NCBI GenBank assembly: GCA_964236535.1
Contig: CAXSEF010000004.1
Location: forward strand, 1-64,000
Direction: 5' to 3'
Length of the DNA: 64,000 bases
Source: CAXSEF01 sp964236535
GTDB lineage: Bacteria; Pseudomonadota; Alphaproteobacteria; Acetobacterales; Acetobacteraceae
The position numbers and the translations under genes were made by a program. Shown here piece after piece: positions 1 through 8,440 of this stretch. Numbering within the stretch: position 1 is the first letter of the stretch; each line of letters begins with the position of its first letter. The notes below the pieces were generated by a model. The model did not search any database and was not told the DNA's origin. It was given only the letters and a program-made list of their open reading frames with translations.

Positions 1-46
1 TGGCCTTTGGCGGAGTCCAGAGGCAGAGCCTCTGGCCTTGCTTGCC
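1..46 (-). repeat. Twin-hairpin repeat arm, cut by the window edge
   Basis: This is one arm of the dispersed repeat family, read in reverse orientation. It contains the first hairpin (CCAGAGGCAGAGCCTCTGG, positions 18-36), the GGCGGAGT linker and the beginning of the second hairpin, and it ends in CTTGCTTGCC. The second hairpin runs off the left edge. The sequence between this arm and the permease stop at 268 shows no recognisable gene. Confidence 0.75.
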
Positions 47-267
47 TGGCCGGTCAAACACGAGGCCCGTTGGCATAGATACCCCCGAAGGCGAGGAGGT
101 CAGGGATCTGCCCGCTCCTTCAAGGCGGCTGCGCGCTGCGCCCCGTACCCGCATGACAAACGACTTGGCGGCACGGCGCAGAGCATGGCGCCGCTGCCTC
201 ATGTAAGTGCTGTCCAGATGCCGCCACCCGTTGGCGGGTCTGGGCGGCGCCCCGCCTTGCCCTCCCG

Positions 268-1209
268 TCATCTGCGCTCGCGCGGATCAAGGGCGACCAG
301 CGTAAGGTCCGCGGCAAGCGAGGCGAGCAGGGTGACGGCGCCCACGGCGAGGATGGCGGCTTCAAGCATGGCGAAATCGTGGGTGCGGGCAGCGGTGAGA
401 ATGAGGCTGCCGAGGCCGGGGTAGCGGAACAGGGTCTCGACGACGACGAGGCCGCCGATCAGGTAGCCGGCCTGCGCGGCGAGGACGGTGATAGTGGGCG
501 GCAGCGCGTTGCGCAGGATGTGGCGGGTCAGCACGGTGCGCGCGGGCAGGCCCTTGAGCCGGGCGGTGCGGGCGTAGTCGGCGTCGAGCGCCTCGGCGGT
601 GCCGGCGCGGGCGATGCGGGCGATGTAGCCGAACAGGACGAGGACGAGCGGGAGTGCCGGCAGGATCAGGTGGCGCAGGGTGTTCCAGGCGGTGGCGTCG
701 GGCGGGATGCGGGCGGAGATCGGCAGCCAGCGCAGCCAGAGGCCGAACACCAGGATCAGGACGATCGAGGAGACGAACTCCGGGACGACGGTGAGCGAGA
801 GGCCGAGCGTGGTGATGGCGCGGTCGCGCCAGGTGTCGCGGTGCAGGGCGGCGTGGATGCCGGCGGCGATGGCGGTCGGGACGACGACGGCAAACGCGAG
901 GGCCGCGAGCCGCAACGAGGCGAGCAGGGCGGCGACGACGCGGGGGGCGACGGCGGCGCGGTAGGTGGTCGACGTGCCGAGGTCGCCACGCAGGAGGTGG
1001 CCGGCCCACTCGGCGTAGCGGGCAGCAGCCGGGCGATCGGCGCCGAGGCGGTGGTCGAGCTCGGCGACGGCGCGAGCGTCGGCGAGCGGGCCGAGTATGG
1101 CGCGGCCGACGTCGCCGGGGAGGAGCTGGGCGGCAGCGAACACGACGACGCTGAGCAGCCAGAGGGTCAGGAACGCGAGGGCGGCGCGGCGCAGCAGGAG
1201 ACGGGTCAC
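268..1209 (-). CDS. Peptide/nickel-type ABC transporter permease (DppB-like)
   Basis: Inner-membrane permease of a dipeptide/oligopeptide-type ABC importer, about 313 residues, the usual DppB length. The chosen GTG start gives MTRLLLRRAALAF followed at once by the first membrane segment, as in DppB proteins. The periplasmic stretch with RGDLGTS near residue 75 and a C-terminal block with LPALPLVLVLFGYIARIAR and the EAA-like loop (DYARTARLKGLPARTVL) are visible. An upstream ATG at 1251 is in frame, but it adds 14 residues not expected for the family. The gene follows the binding protein at 1403-2950 on the same strand. No partner permease (DppC) or ATPase is seen in the remaining 267 bases, so the operon either continues beyond the window or is broken here. 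Confidence 0.85.
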   Translation of the reverse strand: MTRLLLRRAALAFLTLWLLSVVVFAAAQLLPGDVGRAILGPLADARAVAELDHRLGADRPAAARYAEWAGHLLRGDLGTSTTYRAAVAPRVVAALLASLRLAALAFAVVVPTAIAAGIHAALHRDTWRDRAITTLGLSLTVVPEFVSSIVLILVFGLWLRWLPISARIPPDATAWNTLRHLILPALPLVLVLFGYIARIARAGTAEALDADYARTARLKGLPARTVLTRHILRNALPPTITVLAAQAGYLIGGLVVVETLFRYPGLGSLILTAARTHDFAMLEAAILAVGAVTLLASLAADLTLVALDPRERR

Positions 1210-1337
1210 CGAAGGACGCCAAGCGGCAGCAATACCAGGGCTCTGCCCCATGTCCTGGAAGCGGCGACCCGCGGGGAGCAAGCATGAAAGGCGCCCTGCG
1301 GCACCTGGAAAAGCGGGATGCTGCAGCCCCCTGCGGA

Positions 1338-1400
1338 GGCCGGTCCAGGGCGGCGCGCCCTGGCGGAGTCCAGAGGCGGAGCCTCTGGCCTTGCCTGCCT
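1338..1400 (-). repeat. Twin-hairpin repeat arm between binding protein and permease
   Basis: Reverse-orientation arm: hairpin 2 is CCAGGGCGGCGCGCCCTGG (1345-1363), then GCGGAGT, then hairpin 1 CCAGAGGCGGAGCCTCTGG (1370-1388), ending CTTGCCTGCC. It lies within 5 bases of the stop codon of the upstream gene (1403). Hairpin 2 has a wholly different stem sequence from other copies yet still pairs, which points to selection on structure. Confidence 0.75.
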
Positions 1401-1402
1401 GC

Positions 1403-2950
1403 TCACGCGAAGCCCGCTCCAGCGAGGAACAGCTGCGCCTGCGCGGTCGCCTCCACGCCAAGCAGGTCGGCGCGCATCGGCACCAGGTAGTCGTAGAAAT
1501 ACGCGGTGATGGCGGGCGTCTGCTCGTGCAACAGTGTGGCGATGCGGCCGGCGATGCTGCGCTGGGCGGAAGCGTCGAGGCTGGCGACGTAGGCGCCGGC
1601 GAGCGCGTCATACGCCGGGTCGGCGAAGTGGCTGGCGTTCCACGGGCCGCCGCTGCGCAGGGTCGCCTGCAGCATGAGGTCGGGCGTGCCGCGATGGCCG
1701 TAGTCGGTGATGCCGATGTCGCTGTCGAGCCAGTCGGACCGGCCAAAGCTCGCCGACCCGTAATAGGCGCCGATATCCTCGACACGCAGGCGCAGGCGGA
1801 TGCCGATCTCTGCGGCTTCGGCGGCAAGAATCGCGGCGTAGTCGGCGATCTCGAACAGGTTCTCGGTTACCAGGGTGGCGTCGAGGCCGTGGGCGTGGCC
1901 GGCCTGCGCCATCAGCGCGCGAGATTCGGCGAGGTTGCGGGTGCGCTGCGGCGTGGCCGGGTCGGCGTCGCCAGGCGTGAAGGGGGTGTCGTTGCCGAGG
2001 CGGGCAAGGCCGCGCAACAGGCCGCTGGTGATGCCCTCGCGGTCGACGGCCAGCGCCAGAGCGCGGCGGGTGCGGGGGTCGGCGAACGGGCCGCGGTCGC
2101 AGCGCATGTGCACGAGGCGCTGCGCACTGGAGCGCAGTGCCAGACGGGCAAAGCGCGGGTCGTCGAGCAGGGCCTGCCCACCCTGGACGACGAGCTGCTG
2201 CATCAGGTCGGCGTCCCCCCCCTGCATGGCCAGGATCTGTGGCTGCTGGTCGGCATAGAACACGAAGTCGAGGCGGGCAGGCAGCACCGGGCCGCCCCAC
2301 CAGTCGTCGTTCCGTGCAAAGCTCGCGCCCAGCTCCGGCGTGTAGGTGACGAGGCGGAACGGCCCGGTGCCCGGGAACCCGGACGCGAAGGCCGGCGGCG
2401 GGCCGGCGGGGAGGATGACGGCGTTGTAGTTGTCCGAGGAGACGCAGTATGGGAAATGCCCGTTCGGCGCATCCAGCGCGAAGCGGACGGTATGGTCGTC
2501 GGGTGCGCTGGTGTTGCCCGGGGACAGCACGTCGCGGAACACGCTCAGCGCGTTGCCGCCGTGCGTCGGGTCACAAAGGCGGTCCATGGTGGCGACGACG
2601 TCGGCAGCGCGGAGCGGCCGGCCGTCGTGGAAGCGCACGCCTTCGCGCAGGGTGAAGGTCCAGACGGCGCCGGTGGCGTCGGGGCTCCAGGCGGTGGCAA
2701 GCATGGGGCGAAGCGTGCCGTCCGGCGCGTCGAGCGCAAGGAACTCGCCGGCCTGCTGCAGCAGCACGAGGCCGCCGGTGTCGGCGGTGGTGAGCGGGTC
2801 GACGCTGGCGGAGGGTGCGATCTGGGCGATGCGCAGGGTGGCTCCCGGTCGCGGACGCAACGCAGGCGCAGCCGCGTGGCCGGGAAGGCAGCGGCTGGCG
2901 GCGGCGGCGGCCAGCAGGGTGCGGCGCGTTAGGCCAGCCGCCACGGGCAT
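1403..2950 (-). CDS. Family 5 extracellular solute-binding protein (peptide ABC importer)
   Basis: Periplasmic binding protein of about 515 residues, the usual size for SBP family 5 (DppA/OppA). The ATG at 2950 gives MPVAAGLTRRTLLAAAAASRC, a Tat-like twin-arginine signal. Family features are visible in the mature part: a WTFTLREGVRFHDGRPLRAADV block (residues about 95-116) and later AVDREGITSGLLRG. It is presumed to deliver small peptides or related solutes to the permease encoded immediately downstream (268-1209). The substrate cannot be told from the sequence. A longer reading frame extends upstream to 3031, but its extra residues are translated repeat DNA, so the shorter start is preferred. 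Confidence 0.88.
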   Translation of the reverse strand: MPVAAGLTRRTLLAAAAASRCLPGHAAAPALRPRPGATLRIAQIAPSASVDPLTTADTGGLVLLQQAGEFLALDAPDGTLRPMLATAWSPDATGAVWTFTLREGVRFHDGRPLRAADVVATMDRLCDPTHGGNALSVFRDVLSPGNTSAPDDHTVRFALDAPNGHFPYCVSSDNYNAVILPAGPPPAFASGFPGTGPFRLVTYTPELGASFARNDDWWGGPVLPARLDFVFYADQQPQILAMQGGDADLMQQLVVQGGQALLDDPRFARLALRSSAQRLVHMRCDRGPFADPRTRRALALAVDREGITSGLLRGLARLGNDTPFTPGDADPATPQRTRNLAESRALMAQAGHAHGLDATLVTENLFEIADYAAILAAEAAEIGIRLRLRVEDIGAYYGSASFGRSDWLDSDIGITDYGHRGTPDLMLQATLRSGGPWNASHFADPAYDALAGAYVASLDASAQRSIAGRIATLLHEQTPAITAYFYDYLVPMRADLLGVEATAQAQLFLAGAGFA

Positions 2951-2956
2951 GGACCT

Positions 2957-3094
2957 GCAAGCGAAGCAAGACCGGGCTCTGCCCGGACCCGCCAAAGGCC
3001 TGAGGCCTTTGGAAACCCTTTCCTCAAGCAAAGCACTTTCAACGACTTTGCCAATGGCTGCGTCCAGAGATGGAGCCTCTGGCCTTGCCTGCCT
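2957..3094. repeat. Paired twin-hairpin repeat (two arms facing each other)
   Basis: The left arm reads GCAAGACCGGGCTCTGCCCGG, a linker ACCCGCC, then AAAGGCCTGAGGCCTTT and GGAAACCC. A spacer of about 45 bases follows, and then a degenerate reverse arm ending CCTCTGGCCTTGCCTGCC. It fills the 5' region of the binding-protein gene, starting only 6 bases beyond its ATG. The left arm uses CCGGGC/GCCCGG stems where other copies use CCAGAGGC/GCCTCTGG. Confidence 0.75.
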
Positions 3095-3190
3095 GGGCGA
3101 TCGCGCTCCGGGCGCGCATGGCCGGTCGGGGGACGGCGGCCGAACCGGCCAGCGCCGGGAATACGCGCTCGTGCGAGGCCACGCCTGCGG

Positions 3191-3529
3191 TCAGGGTGCG
3201 GAGGAGCCGATCGCCGGGAAGGCGGGGAAGCTCTGCGGCGACGGGCCGGGGGCGTTCAGCGGCACGCAGGTGAAGCTGAGGTCCAGCCCGGTGTCGGGCT
3301 CGATGAAGCCGCCGAACGGGTTGGCCTCCAGGATCTCCGACTGCATCTGCCGCGCGTGGCAGTAGTCGGAGGCTTCGGTGAAGGCGATGCGCCGGGCGGC
3401 CGCCCTGCCGCCGCTGAAGCTCGAGCGGTCCACCGAGATGCTGTAGGTGTCGGGCCCGGTGGGCAGCACGCCGGTGCTGGTGGCGCAACCGGCGAGCAGC
3501 AGGAGGACAAGGAGCGGGGACGCACGCAT
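3191..3529 (-). CDS. Small predicted lipoprotein, unknown function
   Basis: A 112-residue protein beginning MRASPLLVLLLLAGCATSTG. The LAGC lipobox at residues 12-15 marks it as an exported lipoprotein with Cys15 as lipidation site. A clear ribosome site (GAGAGG, 5-6 bases upstream) supports the ATG at 3529. The mature part contains GGRAAARRIAFTEASDYCHARQ and TFCV-like segments, which resemble small uncharacterised alphaproteobacterial lipoproteins. I do not recognise a functional family. Its neighbours (a peptide importer on one side, a C1-cofactor gene on the other) do not suggest a role. Confidence 0.72.
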   Translation of the reverse strand: MRASPLLVLLLLAGCATSTGVLPTGPDTYSISVDRSSFSGGRAAARRIAFTEASDYCHARQMQSEILEANPFGGFIEPDTGLDLSFTCVPLNAPGPSPQSFPAFPAIGSSAP

Positions 3530-3660
3530 GGGCACCTCTCGAAAGTACGGGCAGGGCACAGCTTGGCACATCGGCGACGCGACGGCTGCACTTCATACGC
3601 CAAGCCGGCGCTGCATGGGCCAGGGGTTAGCATGGCGCAAGCTGCGGCCGTCGGAACCTC

Positions 3661-3783
3661 GTGCGGGCTACGCCCAAACCCGACAAAGGCCCAAGACCGC
3701 TAAAACCTCTTCCTTAAACGAATGGATTCCAAAGGCCAGGCCAATGGCTGCGTCCAGAGGCAGAGCCTCTGGCCTTGCTTGCC
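3661..3783. repeat. Paired twin-hairpin repeat; fills the 3530-3935 gap
   Basis: The 406-base gap between the lipoprotein and the DUF447 gene is largely this element. The left arm (about 3661-3705) is degenerate (CCCAAACCCGACAAAGGCCC). After a CCTTAAACGAATGGATTCC centre, the right arm (3728-3783) carries CCAGAGGCAGAGCCTCTGG and ends CTTGCTTGCC. Outside it, 3784-3935 and 3530-3660 show nothing I can identify. Confidence 0.65.
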
Positions 3784-3935
3784 CGACCGTGGTCACCCTC
3801 AGAACCTGTTGATATGAGCGGAAGCGTCCGGGCAGCCCGGAAGCCAGTCACCAGCCAAGACCGGCCGCCGGAGCCGAGGCCATTTCGCAGCACGATCAGC
3901 ACATGGCAGTAGGTCGCCCCGGAAGCAAAGCGGCG

Positions 3936-4511
3936 TCACGCCCCCTGGCCTGCCTCCCGTTCCCCCAACCCCACGCGTTCCTCCAGCCACGACCAGGCCT
4001 CGAGCTCCAGCGGGCCGGCGGTCTTCTCCACCGCGATGCGGTGCCGGGCCATCTCGCGCTCGATATGCTCGCGCGGCAGCATGTGCAGGCGGCTGACCAG
4101 GATCGCCGCCTCGATCACCGCGGCCTGGGCGCGGTTGTAGCCGGCAAACGCGGCGTGGGAGGCCTCGTCCACGATGCGGCAGTGGAAGCGCGGGCGGGTG
4201 GGGTCTTCCTCGACGTGGGCGACCTCCAGTTCCCAGTGCGAGACGGCGTCGGCCAGCCGCGGCGGGCGGACCGTGCCCGCCGGCGCAAGCGGCCAGTCGC
4301 GGCGGCCGGTCAGCAGGCCGGCGAAGGTGCGGATGTCGGCGGGGTGGTTCGCGGTCGCCTGCGGGGTGGCGCGCAGGTTGGCGAGCGTGGTCGAGGGACG
4401 GAACGGTGCGATGACCCACAGTCCGTCCTGCTCGATCAGGCCGAGCGGGGCGAGGTGCGGGCGGCCCTCGGCGGAGAGGGTGGCAACGATGGTCTCGCGG
4501 ATCAGGGGCAT
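3936..4511 (-). CDS. DUF447 family protein (tetrahydromethanopterin-linked flavoprotein-like)
   Basis: A 191-residue protein starting MPLIRETIVATLSAEGRPHL. This opening, with IAPFRPSTTLANLRATP around residues 34-50, is the hallmark of DUF447, a split-barrel flavin-reductase-like family found in archaea and in bacteria that use tetrahydromethanopterin (H4MPT). The C-terminal helical half (RFHCRIVDEASHAAFAGYNRAQAAVIEAAILVSRL region, residues about 110-145) also fits. Its exact reaction is not established. It lies downstream of the glutamate decarboxylase and the DUF6513 gene on the same strand, so it probably belongs to the same cofactor cluster. Confidence 0.85.
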   Translation of the reverse strand: MPLIRETIVATLSAEGRPHLAPLGLIEQDGLWVIAPFRPSTTLANLRATPQATANHPADIRTFAGLLTGRRDWPLAPAGTVRPPRLADAVSHWELEVAHVEEDPTRPRFHCRIVDEASHAAFAGYNRAQAAVIEAAILVSRLHMLPREHIEREMARHRIAVEKTAGPLELEAWSWLEERVGLGEREAGQGA

Positions 4512-4572
4512 GCGCGGTTCCGGTCGCAGATCCCGCCCCGGGGCGTTCGCCGCCCCGGGCCGAGGCTGGGGG

Positions 4573-6006
4573 TCACGCCTGGCGGGCCCTGTCGTCGCGG
4601 GCCGGGTGCACGCCGCCGTGCGGGTCGGAGGAGCCCTCGTCCGCGCCAGACGGACGCTGCATCGGGTGTCTGGTGAAATAGTCGAGCGCCTTGCCGACGT
4701 CCTCGATCAGCCGGTCGGCCATGTCGCGTGAGAAGGCGTGCCTCACCAGGGCGCGCATCACCGCGGTCTCCTGCAGGTCGGGCGGCAGCATGTAGGCAGC
4801 GACCTGCCAGCCGTCCGTGCGCAGCCGATCCGAAAGGTCGAACAGCGAGAAGCCGGCCCCGGCGTCGGGCTTGAGGGTCCAGCACACTGCGGGAATCCCG
4901 TCGCGGCTGTCGCCGTCGAACAGGATCTCGAACCGACCGAAGCGCGCGAGTGCCGCGGACAGGTAGGCGGCGACGTCGTAGGCCTGGCGCTGGATCGCGC
5001 CGTAGCCTTCGTGCCCGAGGCGGATCAGCAGGTAGTACTGCGCGATCACCTGCCCGCCGGGACGGGAGAAGTTCAGGGCGAAGTCCGGCATGTTGCCACC
5101 CAGATAGTTGACGTGGAACACCAGCTCGTCCGGAAGCTGGGCCTTGTCGCGCCACACCACCCAGCCGACGCCGATCGGCGCCAGGCCGAACTTGTGGCCG
5201 GAGGCGTTGATCGACTTCACCCGCGGCAACCCGAAATCCCATGGCAGGTCGGGAGCCGCGAACGGCGCCAGGAAGCCGCCCGAGGCGGCATCGACATGGA
5301 TCGGCACGTCGAGCCCGCGGGTCGCCTGCAGGCGGTCGAGCATCGCGGCGATCGCGGCGACCGGCTCGTAGCGGCCGGTGAAGGTGACGCCGAGCGTCGG
5401 CACCACGCCGATGGTGTTCTCGTCGACCGCCGCCTCGACCGTCTCCGCGGTGAGGCCGAGCCGCCCCGCTTCCATCGGGATCTCGCGCAGCTCGACGTCG
5501 AAGTAGCGCGCGAACTTGTGCCAGCAGATCTGCACCGGGCCGGTGACCAGGTTCGGGCAATCCGTCGGCCGGCCTGCCGCGCGCTGCCTGGCCTGCCAGC
5601 GGCGCTTCATCGCGAGGCCGCCCAGCATCGCCGCCTCGCTCGATCCAACGGTCGAGCAGCCGGTCGCCTCGCCGTCCGGCGCATGCCACAGCGCCGCGAT
5701 CATGTGCACGCAGCGTCGTTCCAGCTCGGCCGTCGCAGGATACTCGTCGCGGTCGACGATGTTCCTGTCGATCGCCTGGTCCATGAGGCCGTGCACCTCG
5801 TCCTCCAGCCAGGTCTGGCAGAAGGTGGCGAGGTTCTGCCGGGCGTTGCCGTCGAACGCCAGTTCGTCACGCACCAGGTTCATCGCGACGTCGGGCGGGA
5901 TCCCGCGCGCGGGGATGCGCAGCTTCGGGATCGGCTGGTCGACGGCGCGGGTGGCATAGATGTCGGCGTCGCGCGCCTCGGTCGGAGTCGTTTGATGCAG
6001 CGGCAT
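4573..6006 (-). CDS. gadB: Glutamate decarboxylase (PLP-dependent)
   Basis: Cytoplasmic enzyme of 477 residues that converts glutamate to GABA and CO2, consuming a proton. It resembles E. coli GadB closely along its whole length: GNARQNLATFCQTW (53-66), GSSEAAMLGG (121-130), GPVQICWHKFARY (156-168), HVDAASGGFLAPF (237-249), and the PLP lysine in SINASGHKFGLAP (Lys272). The ATG at 6006 gives the standard N-terminus. The C-terminus ends in a charged tail instead of the usual HxxT gate. No GABA antiporter is nearby; instead the gene sits between DUF6513 and DUF447 genes of H4MPT metabolism. It could serve acid tolerance or have been recruited locally; the sequence alone favours true glutamate decarboxylase. 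Confidence 0.92.
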   Translation of the reverse strand: MPLHQTTPTEARDADIYATRAVDQPIPKLRIPARGIPPDVAMNLVRDELAFDGNARQNLATFCQTWLEDEVHGLMDQAIDRNIVDRDEYPATAELERRCVHMIAALWHAPDGEATGCSTVGSSEAAMLGGLAMKRRWQARQRAAGRPTDCPNLVTGPVQICWHKFARYFDVELREIPMEAGRLGLTAETVEAAVDENTIGVVPTLGVTFTGRYEPVAAIAAMLDRLQATRGLDVPIHVDAASGGFLAPFAAPDLPWDFGLPRVKSINASGHKFGLAPIGVGWVVWRDKAQLPDELVFHVNYLGGNMPDFALNFSRPGGQVIAQYYLLIRLGHEGYGAIQRQAYDVAAYLSAALARFGRFEILFDGDSRDGIPAVCWTLKPDAGAGFSLFDLSDRLRTDGWQVAAYMLPPDLQETAVMRALVRHAFSRDMADRLIEDVGKALDYFTRHPMQRPSGADEGSSDPHGGVHPARDDRARQA

Positions 6007-6249
6007 CCGATGGTCTCCTCGGGTGGGGGTCGGAGCATTGAGCGCCCGCACGTGTCCGGTTCGCAGGCAGGGCCGGGCCCGACAATGCCGGATCATCATC
6101 GGCGGACCGGCCTGCGGAGCGGCGGCGGGGCGGCGCAGCGGCCTCGGGAACGCCCGGCCGCGCCTGGCCTGCGGCGGTCGTCACCGCGGGCAACGCGAGT
6201 GCACAGGCAAGGCCGAGCGGCGTCATCGCCGGGGGTTGGCCTGCAGCGC

Positions 6250-7815
6250 TCACGACGCCTCGAGATCGGTCCGGATTTCCGCGTCCCCTGAGGACCGGAT
6301 CTCCGCCTCGCCGGACGGATCGTGGCCGGACGTCGCGGCTTCCGGCGGCTGGGCGATGCCGCAAGACCGGGCCGGGTCGTCGGCCTGCAGCACTTCGGCG
6401 TCGCCCGGTGGGGGGGTGATGCGGACGCGGCGGCGCTCGCGCAGGGTGTGGCCTTCCTCGGCAAGGCGGGTGCGGTCGCGGATGGTGGTGGGCACGGCCA
6501 TGCCCCAGGCCAGGGGTTCGTCCTGCACGTAGCGCTTGCCAAGGGTCCAGGCGGTCTCGGCGCGGGCGAGCTCGGCGCCGAGATAGAAGGCGTGCGCGGC
6601 GTCGTCGTGGACGGCGAGGTCCGGGAAGAAGGCCATGGTGTCGGCGCCCGCGAGATGGCGGCCGGCGCTCCAGGCATGCACGCCATCCGGCGCGGTGGCG
6701 ATGCGCCAGTTGCGGTCGCGCACCGCATCCGCCTGCTGGGCGATGTCGGCGGCGCTCTGGGTGAACGGCGAGCGGTCGTGCACCTGCAGCAGGCCGGGGC
6801 CATAGTTCTTCGGCAGGTCGTTGTTGGCGCGCGCCGCGAACATCATCCGTCGGGCGGCGTCGTGCTCGGCGACGGTGCGTCGGGTGTGCGGACTGACCTG
6901 GACGATGAGCACTGCGCGGATCGCAAGCTCCGAGCAGATGCCCAGCAGCATCGCGGTGATCCCGGACGTGTCGGCATCGGTCAGCTCGGTGAGGTTGCCG
7001 GTGCCCATCAGGATCTCGGCCTCCGGCAGACGCTCGCGCAGGGCGTGATAGCGGGTGAGCGAGGTGGCGAAGCCGAAATGGATCGGGTCGAGGATCGGGT
7101 CGAGGATCGGGGCGATGCCACGGGCGCGGGCCAGGTCGTGGGCGCGGACCAGGCTGTCCAGGTCGCCATGCGCGGAGGGGATCAGGACCGGCACGGTCGC
7201 GGTGCCGGCGACGACGTCGAGGGTGTGCTCGGTGAGGCTGAGCAGGAAGTCGGCGCCGGCCAGGGCGCCGCGGCGCAGCTCCTCGGCGTTGCCGGAGTCG
7301 ACGCTGACGCGCAGCCCGGCGGCCTTGAGGGTGCTGATGGCGGTCTCGAGGCCGGGGAACGGGGTGCCGGGCTTGCAGCCGATGTCGATGACGTCGGCGC
7401 CATCCGCGTGCATCTGGCGGGCACGGGCGAGCAGCGCGTCGGGAGAGAGGGCGACGGCGTCGACGATCTCGCCGAAGATGCGGATGTCGTAGCGCGACAG
7501 GTCAGGGGGCTTGCCGCCACGGCCGAGGTGGCGGGGCAGGTCGGCGAGCTCGTCGGGGCCGCGCTCGACCGGGATGCCGAGGGCGTCGGCGAGGCGCCGC
7601 GGGTCCACGCCGGCGCGGCCCGGCAGGATGATGCGGTCGACGTCGAGCGGCTGCGGCAGGCGGCGCAGGATCAGCGCCTCGGTCATCAGCGCCGCGACCT
7701 TGACACCGATGTTGAGCACCGACCACTCGAAGCCGAGATCGCCGAGGCCATCCAGTACCTGGTGCAGGCGACGCTCGGCGAGATGGCCGGTGAGGAAGCC
7801 GACGCGCTCGCTCAC
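6250..7815 (-). CDS. DUF6513 protein with dihydropteroate-synthase-like domain (H4MPT pathway)
   Basis: A 521-residue protein. It has an N-terminal region typical of DUF6513 (VGFLTGHLAERRL, residues 5-17) followed by a TIM-barrel domain resembling dihydropteroate synthase: DVIDIGCKPGTPFPGLE at 141-157, then VSVDSGN and MGTGNLTELTDADTSG. This architecture is found in H4MPT gene clusters of methylotrophs and is thought to join the pterin and the aminobenzoate-derived part of methanopterin. The GTG start at 7815 overlaps the stop of the kinase gene (GTGA), which implies translational coupling. The last 50 or so residues are low-complexity, with a short repeat around AEIRSSGDAEIRT. The role is assigned from family and context, not from a known bacterial enzyme assay. 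Confidence 0.85.
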   Translation of the reverse strand: MSERVGFLTGHLAERRLHQVLDGLGDLGFEWSVLNIGVKVAALMTEALILRRLPQPLDVDRIILPGRAGVDPRRLADALGIPVERGPDELADLPRHLGRGGKPPDLSRYDIRIFGEIVDAVALSPDALLARARQMHADGADVIDIGCKPGTPFPGLETAISTLKAAGLRVSVDSGNAEELRRGALAGADFLLSLTEHTLDVVAGTATVPVLIPSAHGDLDSLVRAHDLARARGIAPILDPILDPIHFGFATSLTRYHALRERLPEAEILMGTGNLTELTDADTSGITAMLLGICSELAIRAVLIVQVSPHTRRTVAEHDAARRMMFAARANNDLPKNYGPGLLQVHDRSPFTQSAADIAQQADAVRDRNWRIATAPDGVHAWSAGRHLAGADTMAFFPDLAVHDDAAHAFYLGAELARAETAWTLGKRYVQDEPLAWGMAVPTTIRDRTRLAEEGHTLRERRRVRITPPPGDAEVLQADDPARSCGIAQPPEAATSGHDPSGEAEIRSSGDAEIRTDLEAS

Positions 7816-8435
7816 GCGGGGGCTGCGTGACCGGGAAGCACCCCGGCGTCGAGGCGGGCCGGCACATGGCCCGGGCCGGCGATGCGGACCTCGCCGGCAA
7901 AGCGCGCGCGGAATGCCGGGAAGGCGGCATCGAGGCCGGGCCGGGCCGCGTCGCGCTTGACCAGCAGGACGGCGCGGGCCCGCAGCTCGGTGGCGAGCCA
8001 CAGCGCCAGGCTGTCGGAGGTGACGGACCAGTTCCTCGCGACACCGGGCGCGCGGGCGAGCATCGCGGCCGGCAGCCATACGGGCGTGAGATGGGCGGCG
8101 AGCGCACGGGCGATCTGCGCCCGGCTGGTGGCCACGATGAAGCCCGGGGTGGCCGCGAGGGCAAGGCCATGCTGTGCCATGGCGAGCAGCGCCATCTCGT
8201 GCGCGGTGGCGTCGTCGTAGCCGATCAGCGCCTGCTGGACGCGGACGGTATCGGCGAACGGACCACCCCCGGGGACGAGCACGACGGGCGTGGCGGAAGC
8301 GGCGACCGCACGCAGCCAGGCGGTGCGGAGGGCGGGGGCGTCGGCGTGGCTGCCGCCCAGCTTGACGACGATCAGGCGAGCAAGGCCAGAGGCTCTGCCT
8401 CCGGACTCCGCCGGAGGCAGAGCCCCCAGCCCCAC
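7812..8435 (-). CDS. Amino-acid-kinase family protein, MfnE-like (methylofuran biosynthesis)
   Basis: The protein has an amino acid kinase fold: IVVKLGGSHAD at the N-terminus, VLVPGGGPFADTVR near residue 55, and SVTSDSLALWLATELRARAVLLVKRD further on. In methanogens and methylotrophs this family member (MfnE) phosphorylates the aminomethylfuran phosphate made from the MfnB product. The family normally starts right at VVKLGGS. Here the only standard in-frame start before that point is GTG at 8435, which lies inside a dispersed repeat and would add about 20 repeat-encoded residues (GLGALPPAESGGRASGLA). A CTG at 8375 is the alternative (187 residues). The stop overlaps the DUF6513 start. Function is confident at family level; the start is uncertain. 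Confidence 0.8.
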   Translation of the reverse strand: MGLGALPPAESGGRASGLARLIVVKLGGSHADAPALRTAWLRAVAASATPVVLVPGGGPFADTVRVQQALIGYDDATAHEMALLAMAQHGLALAATPGFIVATSRAQIARALAAHLTPVWLPAAMLARAPGVARNWSVTSDSLALWLATELRARAVLLVKRDAARPGLDAAFPAFRARFAGEVRIAGPGHVPARLDAGVLPGHAAPA

Positions 8436-8440
8436 ACATG
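8376..8440 (+). repeat. Twin-hairpin repeat arm overlapping the start of the MfnE-like kinase
   Basis: Forward-orientation arm: GCGAGCAAGG, hairpin 1 CCAGAGGCTCTGCCTCCGG, linker ACTCCGCC, then GGAGGCAGAGCCCCC (imperfect hairpin 2) and a CCCCACACATG tail. The tail closely matches the reverse of the one upstream of the YVTN gene at 11866. The first residues of the kinase frame are encoded inside this arm. Confidence 0.75.

Noticed and set aside
1..271. Minus-strand frame starting ATG 271 (overlapping the permease stop) and open to the window edge
   Set aside because: It has no hydrophobic segments expected of DppC, and its far end is translated repeat DNA (KQGQRLCLW).
379..1287. Long plus-strand frame rich in Gly, Glu and Asp
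   Set aside because: Antisense shadow of the permease; no domain and composition typical of GC-rich shadows.
5867..6364. Minus-strand frame with a signal-like stretch MTPLGLACALALPAVTTAAG
   Set aside because: The signal-like part lies in the gap, but the frame then runs through the gadB coding region out of phase with an Arg-rich shadow sequence.
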